From positions 18,004 to 82,003 of the forward strand of contig JAFVDD010000042.1 in NCBI GenBank assembly GCA_017478725.1: a DNA stretch of 64,000 nt, read 5' to 3'. The stretch is from Paludibacteraceae bacterium (lineage in GTDB: Bacteria > Bacteroidota > Bacteroidia > Bacteroidales > Paludibacteraceae). This document shows, piece after piece, positions 28,452 to 36,352 of the stretch. A model generated the notes under the pieces. That model made no database searches. It had not been told where the DNA came from and saw only the letters and a list, made by a program, of their open reading frames with translations. Numbering within the stretch: the first letter of the stretch is position 1; each line of letters starts with the position of its first letter. Position numbers and translations under genes: made by a program.

Positions 28452-29933
28452 ATGAAATCGCAGTTACTGCATATGGGTTTAGGAGTGTTGTGTGCCATCG
28501 CTTGTGTGGCATGCAACACTCCTGCTAATCCGGAAGAACCCACAATAGATACCAATCCGGAGCTGGTCGCAGCTTGCAATCATATTGAGGGAGGCGGTGT
28601 TGTTGCTACCGGAGGCGACGGAGGAGTTGTCTATCAGGTCAGTCGTCTTGACGACGCAATCAATCCCGGTACGGGATTGCCTATGCCCGGAACGCTCCGT
28701 TATGCCGTTTCACAGGTTGGAGCAAGGCGGGTTATCTTCACAACATCGGGTACCATCCACCTCAATAGCGAGCTGTGCATCAAATCGGGACGTATCACTA
28801 TTGACGGCCAGTCAGCCCCGGGGGATGGTATATGTATCGCTGACTATCCGCTGGTTATCAATGCCAGCAATGTAATCGTGCGTTTCTTACGCGTCCGCCT
28901 TGGCGATGTCAGCAATACCGAGAGTGATGCAGTTTCAGTGAATAATACTACGGGTGTTGTCCTTGACCACCTCTCATGCTCTTGGTCGGTGGATGAATGT
29001 GTCAGCTGTTATGGTAACATGGATTTCACCATGCAGTATTGTATTGTTTCCGAATCGCTGAAGAACTCAATTCACGATAAAGGAAGCCATGGCTACGGAG
29101 GCATATGGGGCGGCTCTAACGCTTCCTTCCATCATAATCTCTTGGCGCACCACGACAGCCGCAATCCCCGCTTTGATCATGACTATGTGAATAGCAAGCA
29201 GGCGGGACCTATTGACTTTGTCAATAATGTGGTTTATAACTGGGGCGGCAACTCTGCATATGGCGGTGAAGGAAGTACCAAAGGCGCAGGCGGACGGCAT
29301 ATCAACTTTGTCAACAATTACTACAAGCCCGGGCCTGCCACCAAGTCGGGTGTCAAAGCGCGCCTGCTCAATCCCACCACCAAGTGCGGCAACTGCGCCG
29401 ACCATCCGGGAGGGACAGTGGAACCCGGCAAGTTCTATTTGATAGGTAATTACATGTCCGGCTCAACCGAGGTTACGGCGGATAACTGGAAGGGCGTCCA
29501 TCCCGATGAGTCTTCCAAACTTGCGCAATGCAAGGCCTCTGCCCGCTGGACAAACGGACTCACTGCTCTCAAGAATGAGCAGACTGCCGAAGAGGCCTAT
29601 GAGACCGTTCTGGCTAAAGCAGGCTGCTCACTCGTTCGGGATGCGGTGGACATGCGTATCGTTGATGAGGTACGCAAAGGAACTTATACCTACAAAGGCT
29701 CCAACGGTTCCACCAACGGACTCATTGATACACAGTCCGATGTGGGTGGTTGGCCCGAACTGAATAGTGCTGCGCGTCCGGTGGATTCTGACTACGACGG
29801 TATTCCCGATGAGTGGGAAGAGCAGTTCGGACTTAATCCGAAAGACCCGAATGATGCACGCGCTATTACGCTCGTTACCGGGCATACCAACCTGGATGTG
29901 TATATGTGTTATCTGGTTCGTAACTTGTATTAA
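28452..29933 (+). CDS. Pectate lyase, polysaccharide lyase family 1-like lipoprotein
   Basis: A 493-residue secreted enzyme with lipobox IACVAC (Cys about 22-24). The parallel beta-helix carries the PL1 features LDHLSCSWSVDECVS near residue 175 (Ca-binding Asp/Glu), TMQYCIVSESL, GGIWGGSNASFHHNLLAHH near 215, and SRNPRF near 237 with the catalytic Arg. The C-terminus (DSDYDGIPDEWEEQFGLNP) is a calcium-binding loop of the TSP3/dockerin-like kind often found in these lyases. It should cleave polygalacturonan by beta-elimination. It starts eight bases after the SusD stop, at the end of the SusCD operon. Confidence 0.9.
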   Translation: MKSQLLHMGLGVLCAIACVACNTPANPEEPTIDTNPELVAACNHIEGGGVVATGGDGGVVYQVSRLDDAINPGTGLPMPGTLRYAVSQVGARRVIFTTSGTIHLNSELCIKSGRITIDGQSAPGDGICIADYPLVINASNVIVRFLRVRLGDVSNTESDAVSVNNTTGVVLDHLSCSWSVDECVSCYGNMDFTMQYCIVSESLKNSIHDKGSHGYGGIWGGSNASFHHNLLAHHDSRNPRFDHDYVNSKQAGPIDFVNNVVYNWGGNSAYGGEGSTKGAGGRHINFVNNYYKPGPATKSGVKARLLNPTTKCGNCADHPGGTVEPGKFYLIGNYMSGSTEVTADNWKGVHPDESSKLAQCKASARWTNGLTALKNEQTAEEAYETVLAKAGCSLVRDAVDMRIVDEVRKGTYTYKGSNGSTNGLIDTQSDVGGWPELNSAARPVDSDYDGIPDEWEEQFGLNPKDPNDARAITLVTGHTNLDVYMCYLVRNLY

Positions 29934-29976
29934 ATCCCCATAAAAGCAAAAAATCTACATTTTTCGGCAGTCTATA

Positions 29977-30008
29977 CTTGCATATTCCCGAAAAAAGTAG
30001 TAACTTTG
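29977..30008 (+). promoter_or_regulatory. Promoter of the small secreted protein gene
   Basis: CTTG (29977-29980) and TAACTTTG (30001-30008), 20-base spacer. The leader of about 90 bases contains degenerate TGACG repeats (30033-30059). This makes the next gene a separate transcript from the lyase. Confidence 0.65.
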
Positions 30009-30104
30009 CACCGATTTTAAACCCTTCGTTATGACGATGTGACGTTGTGACAAGATGACGACTATCAATTAACACTAATATTAACTTTTAAAACTCAACA
30101 AATT

Positions 30105-30776
30105 ATGAAGAAAGTTTTCCTTTTTGCAGCTGCTGTTGTTGCAGCTATGACCATTAACGCTGAGCAAATCACCTTTTCTGAGGTCGCTGCCAAAGGTTCG
30201 TTAGATGGAGAAATTTTTGCTGATGGTGATTTTTCCTTAACTATCACTGACACAGATGCTGCCAAACTTGAGATTGATGCAAACAACTGCTGGTTTGGAG
30301 ATGCAACTGACCAAGTTAAATTTGAGTATCGCCTTAAAACGGGTGGCAAGTCTTCTGCCAAAAATGCTCTTACTCTGACGGTTCCTGCTGCAGGCAAATT
30401 GTATATCTACGCCCGTACTGGTTCCAATTCTGATGCTACAAGAACTGTTGTTCTTACTCAGGATGGAAAAGAATTGTATAATAATGTAGTAAAAGAGGAT
30501 GATGCAATCAAAGTTGCCGGCTTGGATAATAAAGAGCCGGAGAAGGAAACCAATGTCTATCCTGCAATCGTAGTTGATGTAGAAGAAGGTGACATTGATG
30601 TTGCTTATCCTGTAAATGCTGTCAACTTCTATGCGTTTGCTTTCGGTGCACCGGCTGCTCCTCAGGCTATCGACAATGTAAAGGATGCTGTTAAGGCTGA
30701 GAAGATTTATCGTGACGGCCAGCTCATCATCCGCAAGAATGGTGTAGAGTACAACGCTCTTGGCGCACAGCTCTAA
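30105..30776 (+). CDS. Small secreted protein with glycan-locus C-terminal motif, unknown function
   Basis: A 223-residue secreted protein with a clear signal peptide (MKKVFLFAAAVVAAMTINA). The body looks all-beta, with alternating strands such as KLYIYARTGSN, RTVVLTQDGKELY and NAVNFYAFAFG, and resembles the carbohydrate-binding sandwich modules attached to Bacteroidota pectate lyases, but here standing alone. The last residues (IYRDGQLIIRKNGVEYNALG) match a short C-terminal motif common on Bacteroidales secreted proteins; a related form ends the second giant protein. Base composition is more AT-rich than in the flanking SusCD genes. A pectin-binding role is inference from context. Confidence 0.6.
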   Translation: MKKVFLFAAAVVAAMTINAEQITFSEVAAKGSLDGEIFADGDFSLTITDTDAAKLEIDANNCWFGDATDQVKFEYRLKTGGKSSAKNALTLTVPAAGKLYIYARTGSNSDATRTVVLTQDGKELYNNVVKEDDAIKVAGLDNKEPEKETNVYPAIVVDVEEGDIDVAYPVNAVNFYAFAFGAPAAPQAIDNVKDAVKAEKIYRDGQLIIRKNGVEYNALGAQL

Positions 30777-30805
30777 TCCTAAAGCATCAGCCAATTTTGG
30801 CTTAC

Positions 30806-30845
30806 AATAAATGCAGACTCATCCGAGCCTGCATTTATTATTTTA
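30806..30845 (+). terminator. Terminator after the small secreted protein gene
   Basis: An 11-bp perfect inverted repeat (30806-30816 with 30829-30839; AATAAATGCAG) with extra pairing in the loop is followed by ATTTT. It begins 29 bases after the stop codon. Confidence 0.8.
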
Positions 30846-30863
30846 CATGTATTGTTTTCATTT

Positions 30864-31139
30864 CACTACTGTCCCATGAAGCTCGGAGCCATTCTCTGTA
30901 ACCTATTGAATCTTAATTTGTTATAAAGATGCTTGTGCCGCACCGATTTGATTCAGCAATGTTTTTTAGGTTTATTTCTTTGGAGTGCTTTACTCGTCAG
31001 AGTTCGGAATTTGGTAGCAGAAACTATCTAAAAACTCACTTTTTAGGAGTTTTTAGTGGCAAATTTCGATAGAAGCACAGCTTTAAAGCACTTCAAAGGG
31101 TTTTGTGGGTTTTTGTTAAATTTTTATGGGACACTAGTG
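30864..31139. mobile_element. MITE-like element or IS relic with terminal inverted repeats
   Basis: Terminal sequences 30864-30877 (CACTACTGTCCCAT) and 31126-31139 (ATGGGACACTAGTG) are inverted repeats matching at 13 of 14 positions. The copies of TTTTCAT at 30855-30861 and 31141-31147 could be a target duplication, offset by one or two bases. The interior is AT-rich, has no open frame of note, and holds a perfect 10-bp hairpin (31028-31037 with 31047-31056). This is consistent with a non-autonomous transposable element, 276 bases long. Most of the gene-free stretch 30777-31380 is this element plus a short 11-bp tandem repeat (ACCTAGACCAT, about 31170-31201). Confidence 0.55.
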
Positions 31140-31218
31140 TTTTTCATCTATTTTTTTTACATCTATATGCTAGACAATACCTAGACCATACCTAGACCAT
31201 ATAAATGCTGTCCAGCCT

Positions 31219-31320
31219 CTATACATACCCTCGTCTTTGTTCGATGTAGTCGATGGTCGCCTGCGGAATTTCGGAGTGCTCTCTGGCGAGGGGCGGCCAC
31301 TGCGCAACGGCATCAACCAG
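31219..31320 (-). pseudogene. Possible gene remnant (C-terminal coding fragment)
   Basis: Between the AT-rich element and the GH28 terminator lies a GC-richer patch whose minus-strand frame reads LVDAVAQWPPLAREHSEI, continuing PQATIDYIEQRRGYV and a stop at 31219-31221. It has protein-like composition and no start codon of its own. The pattern weakly recalls the C-terminal helices of HipA-type kinases, but I cannot confirm that. It may simply be a chance open stretch. Confidence 0.3.
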
Positions 31321-31352
31321 AAAAAGAAAAGGCTCGCCATTTAGCGAGCCTT
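31321..31352 (-). terminator. Terminator of the GH28 gene
   Basis: A perfect 9-bp stem (31329-31337 with 31344-31352, AAGGCTCGC) with a six-base loop is followed on the minus strand by TTTTCTTTTT. A second perfect 9-bp hairpin (31360-31368 with 31371-31379) lies between it and the GH28 stop. Confidence 0.85.
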
Positions 31353-31380
31353 AATTTGCATCGTGCATTCATGCACGATC

Positions 31381-32871
31381 TTACTCCAGCGGTTTGCCGT
31401 TCCAAAGGATGTTCTTCGTGTGTTTGAGTGTCGGCTCTTTCGCCGGACTCATTGTGCAGTTGGTGAACTTGATGTCCTCGGCATAGTCCATCTTTATACC
31501 CTCTCTGACGCCGTAGAAGCTCACGCCGTCGAACAGGAGGTTATGTACCGGCAGACCCTTCAGGCCGGTGATATCCACCGCTGTTTGCGGGTTCACGCAG
31601 GTGATGTTGCGGAACGTGAAATTGCTCCAATGGGGGTAGAACTTCGTCTTGTCGTCGCTGTCCGTTGCGCCGCGACCTCCGGCTGAACGGTCAGCATAAC
31701 CCGACTGGAAGAAGACCGCCGCCTCGCGGATGTTTTTCATCACGATGTTGTAGCAATAGATATCCTCGCACCAGCCGCCGCGACCAGGAGCCGATTTGAA
31801 GCGGCAACCGATATCCGTGCCGTCGAACATACAATCCTTCACTATAATACGCTGCATACCTCCGCAGAACTCCGAACCGATGACAAAACCGCCGTGTGCG
31901 CGATAAACGGTGTCGTTGGTGATGAGGAAATCGCGTTGTGGACCGGCCTCAACGCCTTTTTCGCCCACGCCGCCTTTCATACAGATGCCGTCATCGCCGG
32001 CGCTCACATGACATCCGGCTATCAGCGCTACCTGTACGTTGCCTGGGTCCATCGCGTCGCCGTTCTGGGCCCACCATGGGCAGTCGATCGTTACGTTCTC
32101 GATGATGAGGTTCTGAATACGCGTAGGCACAAGGTGGAATTTCGGACTATTGCGAAGAGTCACACCCTCTACCACGACGTTCTTCGAGTCGGTGATGTTC
32201 ACCAGGTGCGGACGCATCTTCTCCTGTATCTCAGGCGTAGCGGCGATATTTGGAATGCCTAACTCCGGGTTGAGATTGAAGGGGTACCATAGGCTGTAGG
32301 TCTTGTCGTCCGGCTTGATCGTTCCGCCTAGCGCCAGTGCCTCGTCCCAGTACTCACCGGCTCCGCCGCGTTTGAGTTTCTTCTCTTTGATCGGACGCCA
32401 TATGAATCCCTGTCCGTCTATCACACCCTTGCCGGTGATGCCTATGTTCTCGCACTTGCTGGCGCGGATGAGCGCGTTGCATTTCTTGCTGCCGTCGCGC
32501 GGATCATCTTTCTGCACGTAGAGCTCTTTGTTCTCGCTGAAAAGCAGTGTGGCGCCTTTCGAGAGATGGAGATCAATGTTGCTGCGCAGCACGATCGGAC
32601 CGGTTTTCCATACGCCGCGAGGCACAATGACATGTCCGCCGCCTTGCTTGCTCAGCTCCTGGATGGCTTTGTTGATAGCCTCGCCGCAATCGGTCTTGCC
32701 GTCCGGCACTGCGCCGTATTGGGCGATGTTGACTGAAGTGGAGGGGAACTTCACTTCTTGCACGCGCTCGATCTCAATCGGCAGATCCGTGTAGTAGTGG
32801 TCGTACTTGCTTTGTGCGCTGAGACTCAGCGTCGCGCCCAGTATGAGGGCGGAAAGAAACAGTTTCTTCAT
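31381..32871 (-). CDS. Glycoside hydrolase family 28 (polygalacturonase-like)
   Basis: A 496-residue secreted beta-helix enzyme with a signal peptide ending at LSLSA. GH28 features: NIAQYGAVPDGKTDCGEAINKA near residue 50, WAQNGDAMDPGNVQV near 265, the catalytic SAGDDGICMKGG near 285, AHGGFVIGSE near 320, and GCRFKSAPGRGG with the substrate-binding Arg-Lys pair near 347. The first catalytic motif (usually NTDG) reads NGDAMDPG, as in the exo-acting Bacteroidota group. It should hydrolyse galacturonan or rhamnogalacturonan and completes the pectin locus, although it is transcribed convergently to the SusCD operon. Confidence 0.92.
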   Translation of the reverse strand: MKKLFLSALILGATLSLSAQSKYDHYYTDLPIEIERVQEVKFPSTSVNIAQYGAVPDGKTDCGEAINKAIQELSKQGGGHVIVPRGVWKTGPIVLRSNIDLHLSKGATLLFSENKELYVQKDDPRDGSKKCNALIRASKCENIGITGKGVIDGQGFIWRPIKEKKLKRGGAGEYWDEALALGGTIKPDDKTYSLWYPFNLNPELGIPNIAATPEIQEKMRPHLVNITDSKNVVVEGVTLRNSPKFHLVPTRIQNLIIENVTIDCPWWAQNGDAMDPGNVQVALIAGCHVSAGDDGICMKGGVGEKGVEAGPQRDFLITNDTVYRAHGGFVIGSEFCGGMQRIIVKDCMFDGTDIGCRFKSAPGRGGWCEDIYCYNIVMKNIREAAVFFQSGYADRSAGGRGATDSDDKTKFYPHWSNFTFRNITCVNPQTAVDITGLKGLPVHNLLFDGVSFYGVREGIKMDYAEDIKFTNCTMSPAKEPTLKHTKNILWNGKPLE

Positions 32872-32890
32872 GACATTATATTTTTTATTC

Positions 32891-32940
32891 GTTATGTCGT
32901 TATGTCGTCATGTCGTTATGTCGTCATGTCGTCATGCCGA
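32891..32940. repeat. ATGTCGTC-family short tandem repeats
   Basis: About six degenerate 8-10 base units of the form ATGTCGTY fill the 83-base gap between the FAD oxidoreductase stop and the GH28 start. The same family occurs at 33641-33677 (inside the oxidoreductase gene), 35610-35648 and 36316-36352. No clear promoter for the GH28 gene is visible in this gap. Confidence 0.85.
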
Positions 32941-32954
32941 TGTTTAAATAACAA

Positions 32955-34490
32955 TTATTGTGCCAACTCTGCAATCTTCTTCGCCGCATTGATGCCGTCC
33001 AGAGCGGAGGAAGTGATGCCGCCGGCATAGCCGGCGCCTTCGCCGCAGGGGTAGAGCAGGGGGGTGCTCACCGATTGCAGCGTCTCCGGGTCGCGTACTA
33101 TCCGCACAGCGCTGCTGCTGCGGCTCTCTACGCCTAAAATGACGGCGTCGTTGGTCAGAAAACCATGGTATTTCTTGTCAAAATCCCGAAAACCCTGCTG
33201 CAGCCTTTTGCCTATATGTGCCGGCAACCACTCATCCAGACGGCTCGGTACGATGCCCGGCAGATAGCTGCACGCCGGCAGGCTCTTGCTTGCCTTGCCT
33301 TCTACGAAATCCTTCATCCGCTGCGCCGGAGCGGCTGACGGCTGACTGCTGATGGCTGACTGCTTCCAAGCCTCGCGTTCCAGCGCTTCCTGGTACTCAA
33401 GGCCGCGGAGTGGATCATCGCCGGGGATGTCCTCGGGGTTGATCTGCACTACCATGCCGCTGTTGGCGTACGGCGAGTTGCGGTGGCTGGCACTCATGCC
33501 GTTCACTACGCACTCGTCCGGCGAACTGCCTGCCGGCACGATGTGGCCGCCCGGACACATGCAGAACGAATAGACGCCCCGCCCGTCCACCTGCGTCACA
33601 AGGGAGTAAGAAGCGTTGCCGATATACTGGATTATGTTTTCGGCATGTCGGGATGTCGAGTTGTCGAGATGTCGATTTTTGAAATAAAAAATAGTATTGA
33701 TCAATTCCTGCGGATGTTCAATCCGGACACCCATCGCAAATCCTTTGGTTTCTATCTTCACGCCCTCGGCGGCTAACATCCGGTAGGTGTCATGCGCCGA
33801 GTGCCCGATAGCCAGAATAACAGGAGTCTGGCTGACGGCTGATGGCTGATGGCTGATATCTTTGAGGCTTGTGATGCAAGTCTCAAAGTGTATTTCTCCG
33901 CCGTGCTCCAGAATACATTTGCGCATCCTCTTGATAATTGTCGGCAGTTTGTCTGAACCGATGTGGGCGTGTGCTTCGTAGAGCACCGTGTCCGGCGCAC
34001 CGAAATAGTGGAACAGCTCCATCACCCGTTGCATGTCGCCGCGTTTCTTCGAGCGGGAGAACAGTTTGCCGTCGCTGAACGTGCCGGCGCCGCCTTCGCC
34101 GAAACAGTAGTTCGACTCGGGGTTCAGCCCTTCGTTCCTGTTCAGCAGAGCTATATCTTTCTTCCTCTCGCTGACGTCCTTGCCCCTCTCGTAGATAACC
34201 GGTTTGATGCCGTGCTCGATGAGTGTCAGCGCGGCGAACAACCCTGCCGGTCCGGCACCGATGATGATAACCTGCCGCTTCGCCTCATGCACATCCTGAA
34301 ACACCGGAGCTTCGTACTTCGTATATCGTACATCGTCCTTCTCAACAGGCCGGCCTTCCTCGTCGGTCAAAACAGTTAGATGCACCTTCAGCTCGCGCTG
34401 ACGTGCATCTACACTCCGTTTCACAATCCGCCACTGCTGCTCGGCAGCATGCGCCTCACGCGGAGATAATATATACTGTTTGGTGTCCAA
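32955..34490 (-). CDS. FAD-dependent oxidoreductase (COG2509-like) with in-frame repeat insertions
   Basis: A 511-residue flavoprotein of the widespread uncharacterised FAD-dependent dehydrogenase family. The N-terminal about 65 residues precede the dinucleotide motif IIIGAGPAGLFAALTLIEHG (about 75-94); further landmarks are EGGAGTFSDGKLFSRSKKRG, LAIGHSAHDTYRML and the C-terminal FAD segment PCGEGAGYAGGITSSALDG. Three stretches of low-complexity sequence coded by dispersed DNA repeats interrupt it in frame: about residues 211-221 (ISHQPSAVSQT), 272-284 (RHLDNSTSRHAEN) and 376-388 (KQSAISSQPSAAP). The frame stays open, so the enzyme is probably functional. Its redox substrate is unknown. It lies 33 bases downstream of recA. 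Confidence 0.85.
   Translation of the reverse strand: MDTKQYILSPREAHAAEQQWRIVKRSVDARQRELKVHLTVLTDEEGRPVEKDDVRYTKYEAPVFQDVHEAKRQVIIIGAGPAGLFAALTLIEHGIKPVIYERGKDVSERKKDIALLNRNEGLNPESNYCFGEGGAGTFSDGKLFSRSKKRGDMQRVMELFHYFGAPDTVLYEAHAHIGSDKLPTIIKRMRKCILEHGGEIHFETCITSLKDISHQPSAVSQTPVILAIGHSAHDTYRMLAAEGVKIETKGFAMGVRIEHPQELINTIFYFKNRHLDNSTSRHAENIIQYIGNASYSLVTQVDGRGVYSFCMCPGGHIVPAGSSPDECVVNGMSASHRNSPYANSGMVVQINPEDIPGDDPLRGLEYQEALEREAWKQSAISSQPSAAPAQRMKDFVEGKASKSLPACSYLPGIVPSRLDEWLPAHIGKRLQQGFRDFDKKYHGFLTNDAVILGVESRSSSAVRIVRDPETLQSVSTPLLYPCGEGAGYAGGITSSALDGINAAKKIAELAQ
33331..33364. repeat. TGACGGC/TGATGGC repeats inside the FAD oxidoreductase gene
   Basis: Units TGACGGC, TGACTGC, TGATGGC and TGACTGC follow each other and encode, on the minus strand, the peptide KQSAISSQPSA. 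A second such cluster is at 33828-33860, encoding ISHQPSAVSQ. Both keep the frame open. Confidence 0.8.
33641..33677. repeat. ATGTCG-type repeats inside the FAD oxidoreductase gene
   Basis: Units CATGTCG, GGATGTCG, AGTTGTCG and AGATGTCG encode on the minus strand HLDNSTSRHA. The family is the same as that in the intergenic gap at 32891-32940. Confidence 0.75.
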
Positions 34491-34523
34491 TTATCTGAAA
34501 TCTGACGGCTGAAATCTGACGGC

Positions 34524-35564
34524 TTATTTCCCTATCTTGTCCAGTATAGCTTCCAGCCCTTTCTCCTTCACCGCTTCGTTGATTTTGGCCTCCAACTCGT
34601 CGCACAGGTCGGGATTGTCCTTGAGAACGGCTTTCACGTTGTCGCGGCCCTGGCCGAGTTTGGTGTCGCCGTACGAGAAGAACGAACCGCTCTTCTTGAT
34701 AATTTCGCAAGCTACCGCGAAATCCAGTATCTCGCCTACCTTCGAGATCCCTTCGTTGAACATCAGGTCAAACTCCGCTTTCTTGAACGGAGGAGCCACT
34801 TTGTTCTTCACCACCTTCACGCGTACCTGGTTGCCTTTGATGGTGTCGCCGTCCTTGATCTGGCCCGTCTTGCGGATGTCCAGACGTACCGAGGCGTAGA
34901 ACTTGAGGGCGTTACCGCCGGTGGTGGTCTCCGGGTTGCCGAACATCACGCCTATTTTCTCGCGCAGCTGATTGATAAAGATGACTGTGGTGCCGGTTTT
35001 GTTCACCGACGCCGTCATCTTTCTGAGGGCCTGCGACATCAGTCGTGCCTGCAATCCCACTTTGTTGTCACCCATCTCGCCGGCAATCTCCGCTTTGGGA
35101 GTCAGGGCGGCTACCGAGTCGATAACAATCAGGTCCACTGCCGCCGAACGGATCAGCTCGTCCGCTATATCCAGTCCCTGCTCGCCGCTGTCCGGCTGCG
35201 CTATCAGCAGTTCGTTGTTGTTCACGCCTAATTTCTCGGCATAGAAACGGTCGAATGCATGCTCGGCATCGATGATAGCGGCTATGCCGCCGGCTTTCTG
35301 CACCTCCGCCATCGCGTGGATTGCCAATGTGGTCTTACCGGACGACTCAGGACCGTAGATCTCGATGACCCTGCCACGCGGATAACCGCCTACGCCCAGC
35401 GCTAGGTTCAGACCCAGACTGCCCGTCGGGATAACAGGGACGTTCTCTATCTTCTCGTCGCCTAATTTCATGATGGCACCTTTGCCAAACTCTTTGTCGA
35501 TTTTAGCCATCGCAGCCTGTAACGCTTTCAGCTTGTCTGCCGATGGTCCTTGTTTCTCTGCCAT
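34524..35564 (-). CDS. recA: Recombinase RecA
   Basis: A 346-residue RecA with the full set of motifs: Walker A GPESSGKT near residue 70, the catalytic Glu in IIDAEHAF, Walker [12 protein letters not shown] near 145, loop L1 [21 protein letters not shown] (read in parts) and loop L2 [21 protein letters not shown] near 200. It catalyses strand exchange and stimulates LexA-type self-cleavage. The protein is of normal length and unbroken. It has its own promoter just past the nth stop, with a leader of about 80 bases filled by ATGTCGTC repeats; no SOS box can be asserted. Confidence 0.98.
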   Translation of the reverse strand: MAEKQGPSADKLKALQAAMAKIDKEFGKGAIMKLGDEKIENVPVIPTGSLGLNLALGVGGYPRGRVIEIYGPESSGKTTLAIHAMAEVQKAGGIAAIIDAEHAFDRFYAEKLGVNNNELLIAQPDSGEQGLDIADELIRSAAVDLIVIDSVAALTPKAEIAGEMGDNKVGLQARLMSQALRKMTASVNKTGTTVIFINQLREKIGVMFGNPETTTGGNALKFYASVRLDIRKTGQIKDGDTIKGNQVRVKVVKNKVAPPFKKAEFDLMFNEGISKVGEILDFAVACEIIKKSGSFFSYGDTKLGQGRDNVKAVLKDNPDLCDELEAKINEAVKEKGLEAILDKIGK

Positions 35565-35609
35565 AATATATAGTCTTTTAATGTTTCGTTCTGTCGAGTT
35601 ATCTTCTTA

Positions 35610-35648
35610 TCGACATGTCGTCATGTCGTCATAACGGCATTTCGACGA
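35610..35648. repeat. ATGTCGTC-family repeats in the recA leader
   Basis: Degenerate units CGACATGTCGTC, ATGTCGTC, ATAACGGC and ATTTCGACGAC lie between the recA promoter and its start codon and would be transcribed as the 5' leader of recA. Confidence 0.75.
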
Positions 35649-35680
35649 CAAAATTACAAAAAAAAAACGACATACGCAAG
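35649..35680 (-). promoter_or_regulatory. Promoter of recA
   Basis: Minus-strand CTTG (35677-35680) and TAATTTTG (35649-35656) with a 20-base spacer made mostly of T. The element lies just downstream of the nth stop codon (35687). The leader contains the repeat array 35610-35648. Confidence 0.7.
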
Positions 35681-35686
35681 CGCATG

Positions 35687-36322
35687 TCAATTTTTTTTGT
35701 AATAACGGCAATATTGTGCAATCCCGCATTCCTCGCAGCGGGGTTTGCGTGCCTGGCAGACATACCTGCCGTGCAGCAGCAGCCAGTGATGCGCTTGGGG
35801 AATAATGTCCGCAGGGATGTATTTGACTAGCGCTTTCTCTGTCTGTAGCGGATTCTTGCTGCCGGTGGTCAGACCTATCCGTTCGCTCACGCGGAAGATA
35901 TGGGTATCGACTGCCATCGTCGGTTGCTGCCAGATCACGGCGCAGACTACATTCGCGGTTTTCCGCCCTACGCCTTGCAGCGTCTGCAGCTCGTCTATGT
36001 TATCCGGCACTTCGCCGTGATAAACCTCTACCAGCCGCTTCGCCATCGCCACCAGATGTTCCGCTTTGCTCCGCGGATAACTGACGCTTTTCACATACTC
36101 GAACACTTCGTCGCTCGTCGCACCGGCTAAGGCTTCGGGAGTCGGGTATGCTTCAAACAATGCCGGCGTCACCATGTTCACCCGTTTGTCCGTGCATTGC
36201 GCCGAGAGCATTACCGCCACCAATAACTCGTACGGGTTGCTGTATTGCAGCTCGCTCTCCGCTACCGGCATGTTGTCGGCAAACCATGCTAATATATATT
36301 TGAAGCGATCTTTTGTTGTCAT
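35687..36322 (-). CDS. nth: Endonuclease III (base-excision DNA glycosylase/AP lyase)
   Basis: A 211-residue Nth homologue for removal of oxidised pyrimidines. The helix-hairpin-helix motif ELQTLQGVGRKTANVV contains the catalytic Lys (about residue 118), and AVDTHIFRVSERIGL the catalytic Asp about 18 residues on. The C-terminal iron-sulfur loop is intact: C-x6-C-x2-C-x5-C in CQARKPRCEECGIAQYC. Its first codons (MTTKDR) lie at the edge of an ATGTCGTC repeat cluster shared with the end of the upstream gene. Confidence 0.96.
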   Translation of the reverse strand: MTTKDRFKYILAWFADNMPVAESELQYSNPYELLVAVMLSAQCTDKRVNMVTPALFEAYPTPEALAGATSDEVFEYVKSVSYPRSKAEHLVAMAKRLVEVYHGEVPDNIDELQTLQGVGRKTANVVCAVIWQQPTMAVDTHIFRVSERIGLTTGSKNPLQTEKALVKYIPADIIPQAHHWLLLHGRYVCQARKPRCEECGIAQYCRYYKKN

Positions 36323-36352
36323 GTCGTTATGTCGTCATGTCGTCATGCCGAT
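36316..36352. repeat. ATGTCGTC-family repeats spanning the nth start and the DUF4924 end
   Basis: Four units of the family (TCATGTCGT, TATGTCG, TCATGTCG, TCATGCCG) cover the last codons of the DUF4924 gene and the first of nth. The C-terminal residues RHDDMTT of the upstream protein are repeat-encoded. Confidence 0.8.

Noticed and set aside
31360-31379. Second hairpin next to the GH28 stop as the main terminator
   Set aside because: It has a two-base loop and no T-tract; the hairpin at 31329-31352 followed by T-rich sequence is the better terminator.
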